Shown here: piece after piece, positions 46,825 through 49,244 of the stretch
Layout of the letters: every line of letters begins with the position of its first letter
Numbering within the stretch: the first letter of the stretch is position 1
From: a virus
IMG/VR virus record: IMGVR_UViG_3300049929_000018
Location: 1-49,244 of that record
Strand: one strand, 5' to 3'
Length of the DNA stretch: 49,244 nt
Translations under genes and position numbers: made by a program
The notes under the pieces: generated by a model
Seen by the model: the letters and a program-made list of their open reading frames with translations, nothing else
Told to the model about the DNA's origin: nothing
Databases searched by the model: none

Positions 46825-47150
46825 CACCCTTGGTGCTTTTCCATGTGGGCTAATTCGCGTTGCAGCCGGTAACGTTGCTCTTTCATCAAATACCCCTGCA
46901 ATTGCCAGATCTTGTCCACCGCCTTTTCGCGCGCAATAAGCTGGCCAAGTCCGGGATCGAACTCTTCCGGGTTGACGCAATTGCTCTCGCTCGTCACGGT
47001 AAAGCCGTTCTTCAGGACCAGCGTGCAAATCGTCAGCGTCCCTAGCGACGGATGATCCCGCGTCTTAAACGCCACGGAGCCAATCGCATAGAACTCGGCC
47101 GCGATCAAATCTTCAGGGTGCGAACAGCCTTCCGGCATAGTCGGCTTCAT
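46824..47150 (-). CDS. Gp49/Sf6 gp66-like protein, copy 1
   Basis: 108 residues. Matches the phage N4 gp49 / Sf6 gene 66 family: LTICTLVLKNGFTVTSESNCVNPEEFDPGLGQLIAREKAVDKIWQLQGYLM. Function of the family is unknown. Lies in tandem with a second member; AGGAGC before the ATG. Confidence 0.8.
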   Translation of the reverse strand: MKPTMPEGCSHPEDLIAAEFYAIGSVAFKTRDHPSLGTLTICTLVLKNGFTVTSESNCVNPEEFDPGLGQLIAREKAVDKIWQLQGYLMKEQRYRLQRELAHMEKHQG

Positions 47151-47431
47151 GACGTTGCTCCTGTTTTTTGATTGACGTACCCGATAGCCTTTTCCCTGGC
47201 AACCCGCCGCCCGATTTCCGCGTCAAAATAATCAAGGCTGCCAGGGTTGCTAGTCCCGCAGGCGGCCCATCCATCGACATGGACCAGCACACAAATTGTT
47301 AGCGACGCAAGTTCCGGCCTATCTCCAAAAACATGATCGCCCGTGGTGTAATATTCCGCGACGACCCGCTCCTCGATAACCTTCCGCATTGCTTCGTTCT
47401 GCGCTTCGCCTTCCAGATCCCTTTGCTTCAT
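47147..47431 (-). CDS. Gp49/Sf6 gp66-like protein, copy 2
   Basis: 94 residues. Same family as its neighbour: LTICVLVHVDGWAACGTSNPGSLDYFDAEIGRRVAREKAIGYV. Tandem duplication followed by divergence. GGAAG before the ATG, ATGA overlap with copy 1. Confidence 0.78.
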   Translation of the reverse strand: MKQRDLEGEAQNEAMRKVIEERVVAEYYTTGDHVFGDRPELASLTICVLVHVDGWAACGTSNPGSLDYFDAEIGRRVAREKAIGYVNQKTGATS

Positions 47432-48004
47432 TTATTGACTTCCTTGTGTGGTTTCTGCTTCGATGTCTTGCGGGATATGTGGGGTACTGCCGGGTAGGTT
47501 GCGCCGTGAGAAGGCGCCGGCCAGGTGCTTGGCGACTTGGGCAATGCCGTTGTCGGATAGCGGAATCACGTCCGGCTTTGCGGCCTGTACGAATCGCTCG
47601 GAATCGAAAAGCTGTGCGGCCTTTAATCTCGTAGTGACCTGGAGGCGTGCCCACTGGATATCCTTCCCAAGCGTGCGGCCGTCCGCATCCAGCATCGGCG
47701 TGCCGTCATCGTTGCGCTGTATGTCATCGTCCGATCGCTTGATTGCTTCGTGAATCAGGGTGTCCGCCAGCATTCGCTCGGCGTCCCGGTACATCTTCAG
47801 CCGGTCCCCGTCTTGGGTTATCCACATTTGCAGCAGGCCGTAACTCACCATTTCCATATCGGCAATGGACTTTAGTGACTGGCCTTCAGCTATGCGCTGG
47901 CAAATCTCGTTCATCGCGCCGGGGTTTTCCTTGACCAGTTCCAGACGCTGCCACTTGCTGAGGCCGTCTTTTGGAAGCTGGTACGCAAGGGGTATTGTGT
48001 TCAT
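47432..48004 (-). CDS. Probable terminase small subunit
   Basis: 190 residues from ATG 48004; upstream in-frame ATGs (48016, 48028 and beyond) are possible since GGAG is rather distant. N-terminal HTH-like part (LSKWQRLELVKENPGAMNEI, AEGQSLKSIADMEMVSYGLLQMWI), then a long central helix and a flexible C-terminus, as in small terminases. First gene of the late operon, but separated from the large terminase by the fibre cluster. Its codons 2-7 contain the dispersed motif in reverse. Confidence 0.68.
   Translation of the reverse strand: MNTIPLAYQLPKDGLSKWQRLELVKENPGAMNEICQRIAEGQSLKSIADMEMVSYGLLQMWITQDGDRLKMYRDAERMLADTLIHEAIKRSDDDIQRNDDGTPMLDADGRTLGKDIQWARLQVTTRLKAAQLFDSERFVQAAKPDVIPLSDNGIAQVAKHLAGAFSRRNLPGSTPHIPQDIEAETTQGSQ
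47986..47997 (+). promoter_or_regulatory. Dispersed motif CAAGGGGTATTG inside the terminase start
   Basis: Exact 12-mer on the plus strand, overlapping codons 2-7 of the small terminase gene. It sits just inside the first late gene, suited to a roadblock or repressor site. Confidence 0.5.
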
Positions 48005-48293
48005 GGTCGGGATCATACTCCGGCGCATTTGCATAATCCAAGATTTTTGTAGAGGGGGGATAAAGGGAGGACGCGGCAACGAGTCAGGGGTGGCGGGGTG
48101 GGGGCCGCACTCCAGGAAAAAAACCAGGGCAAAGAATCTCTTCGGCCGGGCGGCGAAGGGGTAGGCAAGCTGTAGCCTTGGGCTATGACTACCCATGATT
48201 ACCCATAAATACTAAACCATGCGGTTTAGTATGGTCTAAGACGCCCTATCCATGCGGGTCTACGACCAATCTAAGGTCTAATGCGCTATCATG
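48005..48293. other. Gene-free region upstream of the late operon
   Basis: Holds a G-rich plus strand (GGGGGG at 48054-48059; GGGG, GGGG and GGGGG runs at 48087-48104), a perfect 10-bp dyad (48209-48232) and three GGTCTA units (48233, 48257, 48275). No credible gene was seen. Expected place of the late promoter and possibly the packaging site. Confidence 0.6.
48209..48232. promoter_or_regulatory. Perfect 10-bp dyad ATACTAAACC-ATGC-GGTTTAGTAT
   Basis: Arms at 48209-48218 and 48223-48232, four-base centre. Followed by GGTCTA units at 48233-48238, 48257-48262 and 48275-48280. Strong operator or recombination-site candidate just before the repeat begins at 48294. Confidence 0.6.
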
Positions 48294-48339
48294 TACCAGC
48301 TACCACAAAGCCGAGGCAGTTTCGAGGGGTCTTTACTGC

Positions 48340-48365
48340 CTTGGGACTTCACCCAAGTATTTTTT
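48340..48365 (+). terminator. Rho-independent terminator, right copy
   Basis: Identical to the hairpin and T-tract at 47-72. Confidence 0.7.
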
Positions 48366-48548
48366 CACCAGGGATTGACACCTCTATCCGCTTTTCCGAT
48401 GGGTTATGCCGTCATGTGCCTTCACTTGCCTTCACTCTCCAAGCACCTCACCTAATATAAACGCGCGTGTGCATCATGCATATCAACACAAATTTTAATA
48501 TATATATAAGTAAGTTTATGTTTAGTAAGGGAAAAGAGGCAAAAACGG

Positions 48549-48592
48549 TATGATCATCTTATGATCACCTTATGATCACCTTATGATCATCT
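48549..48592 (+). repeat. Four tandem 11-bp iterons, right copy
   Basis: Units TATGATCATCT, TATGATCACCT twice, TATGATCATCT. One unit fewer than the left copy and without its two degenerate units. Confidence 0.8.
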
Positions 48593-48689
48593 TCCCAAGA
48601 GCCGCATGGATAGGGACTCTACAGGCTGTAGAACAGGGGAACATGATCAAGATGATCATAGATAGGGTATCAAGAGGACTTGAAATAGT

Positions 48690-48725
48690 CGCTTGGAGTC
48701 GCTTGGACTCGCTTGACTTCAAGCG
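48690..48725 (+). repeat. Three 10-bp repeats (CGCTTGGAGT), proximal array, allele B
   Basis: Units at 48690-48699, 48700-48709 and 48710-48719 (CGCTTGGAGT, CGCTTGGACT, CGCTTGACTT); the last forms a dyad with CAAGCG (48720-48725). It replaces the TGCCTTCGAT array of the left copy at the same relative place with the same 10-bp period. Confidence 0.7.
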
Positions 48726-48772
48726 GCTTTTTAGCCAGTATTTGATCATCTTCAACCTTGGAAATGACCATC

Positions 48773-49027
48773 ATGGCAGCAGTAACGACTATTACCCTAT
48801 CCGACGACTTGAGAGAAAGGCTAGAAGCCCATCGAATCAGGACTGGCGCATCGATCAATAAAACGGTATCCATTGCCCTGGATCAATACCTTTTCGGCCT
48901 AGAGCGTGACGCGGCATTATTGCGCCAAGCAATGCAACCGCTACCCGGCGACCCGGTAAAAGCTGCCGCGCTACAAGTGGTCAAGGAATTGAACAGCGAC
49001 ACGCTACCAGGTGACGACCGGATTTGA
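48773..49027 (+). CDS. Ribbon-helix-helix DNA-binding protein, allele B
   Basis: 84 residues from ATG 48773 (ATG 48764 and a TTG at 48758 are alternatives). The RHH half (VTTITLSDDLRERLEAHRIR) is clearly related to, but strongly diverged from, allele A. The last ~28 residues, from PLPGDP, differ by a single residue. The strand residue at the DNA face changes from Asn (TINL) to Thr (TITL), in step with a different operator array. Confidence 0.75.
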   Translation: MAAVTTITLSDDLRERLEAHRIRTGASINKTVSIALDQYLFGLERDAALLRQAMQPLPGDPVKAAALQVVKELNSDTLPGDDRI

Positions 49028-49244
49028 TGGACACCGAAGCCACCAGGCTCAAAAAAATTATTGCGCTCCTGGACGAGTCCGCACCGAGCCGCCTGGCTAT
49101 CATCACAGACACCGCAGCCGTACCCGGTCAAGTTGTCCTGACTATTGCCATTCGCCACCTTGCAGCCTTCGAGATGACTGCACCCGCCGAGAAATATGAC
49201 GGCTTGCGCCTGCTTGAAATTCTCGAAGAAGGTCAGAACGGCGA
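49027..49244 (+). CDS. Partner of RHH protein, right copy, cut by the window end
   Basis: Starts MDTEATRLKKIIALLDESAP like the gene at 727 and differs by only a few substitutions (for example TAAVPGQVVLT instead of TAAEPGKVILT). The last ~12 codons lie outside the window. Confidence 0.7.
   Translation, partial: MDTEATRLKKIIALLDESAPSRLAIITDTAAVPGQVVLTIAIRHLAAFEMTAPAEKYDGLRLLEILEEGQNG

Larger units (their letters stand above)
48294..49244. repeat. Right copy of the long diverged direct repeat
   Basis: Corresponds to 1-951, ending abruptly with the window. Conserved terminator, AT-rich stretch and downstream gene. It has four rather than five 11-bp iterons, a different proximal 10-bp array and a diverged RHH N-terminus. 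Confidence 0.95.

Overview
The window looks like an almost complete temperate phage-plasmid: a short-tailed (podovirus-like) phage genome that also carries plasmid stability genes. No integrase was found. Instead there is a ParA/RHH partition pair, a ParDE toxin-antitoxin, a small serine resolvase, an ArdC-type antirestriction protein and iteron-like repeat arrays. Gene style (large portal, P22-like tail genes, a giant internal virion protein, a GH24 endolysin with Rz/Rz1) resembles podoviruses of beta- and gammaproteobacteria. The host cannot be fixed from the sequence alone. Bases 1-951 recur at 48294-49244 with substitutions, indels and one strongly diverged internal segment. The element is therefore probably a circle or terminally redundant molecule of about 48.3 kb whose two ends come from different alleles, or a tandem of related copies.

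Layout. (1) 1-980 and its right-hand copy: terminator, 10-bp repeats, AT-rich stretch, 11-bp iterons, then an RHH DNA-binding protein and a partner gene; this is a candidate origin, centromere or incompatibility region. (2) 1240-7700, rightward: plasmid-type accessory genes (ArdC, DUF2958-like, a stand-alone transposase OrfA-like HTH protein, a J-domain protein, ParD/ParE, serine resolvase, small phage-type proteins). Four of the early genes share a covarying 5-bp hairpin plus ACAC just upstream of the Shine-Dalgarno site. (3) 15333-7729, leftward: replication and recombination operon (primase-helicase, VRR-NUC nuclease, P-loop recombinase-type ATPase, RecE-like exonuclease, many small overlapping genes). 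(4) 15579-18291, rightward: HTH protein, KGG-motif protein, ParA, ParG-like RHH protein, then a chain of strong hairpins at 17388-17614. (5) 48004-18325, leftward: virion and lysis genes in the order small terminase, small genes, tail fibre and chaperone, large terminase, portal, scaffold, capsid, tail tube and nozzle, internal or ejection proteins including a 1958-residue protein, head or fibre structural proteins, then membrane proteins, endolysin, Rz and Rz1.

How it works together (inference): the prophage state is held as a plasmid by partition, addiction and multimer resolution, with ArdC helping entry into new hosts. The leftward early operon copies and recombines the DNA. The leftward late operon packages it into a P22/T7-like particle and lyses the host.

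The most unusual signals are the allelic swap of both operator repeats and the RHH DNA-binding domain between the two end copies, the repeated 5'-UTR hairpins, the hairpin cluster after the par operon, a dispersed AAGGGGTATTG motif, and a Shine-Dalgarno-equipped gene embedded out of frame inside the 1958-codon gene.
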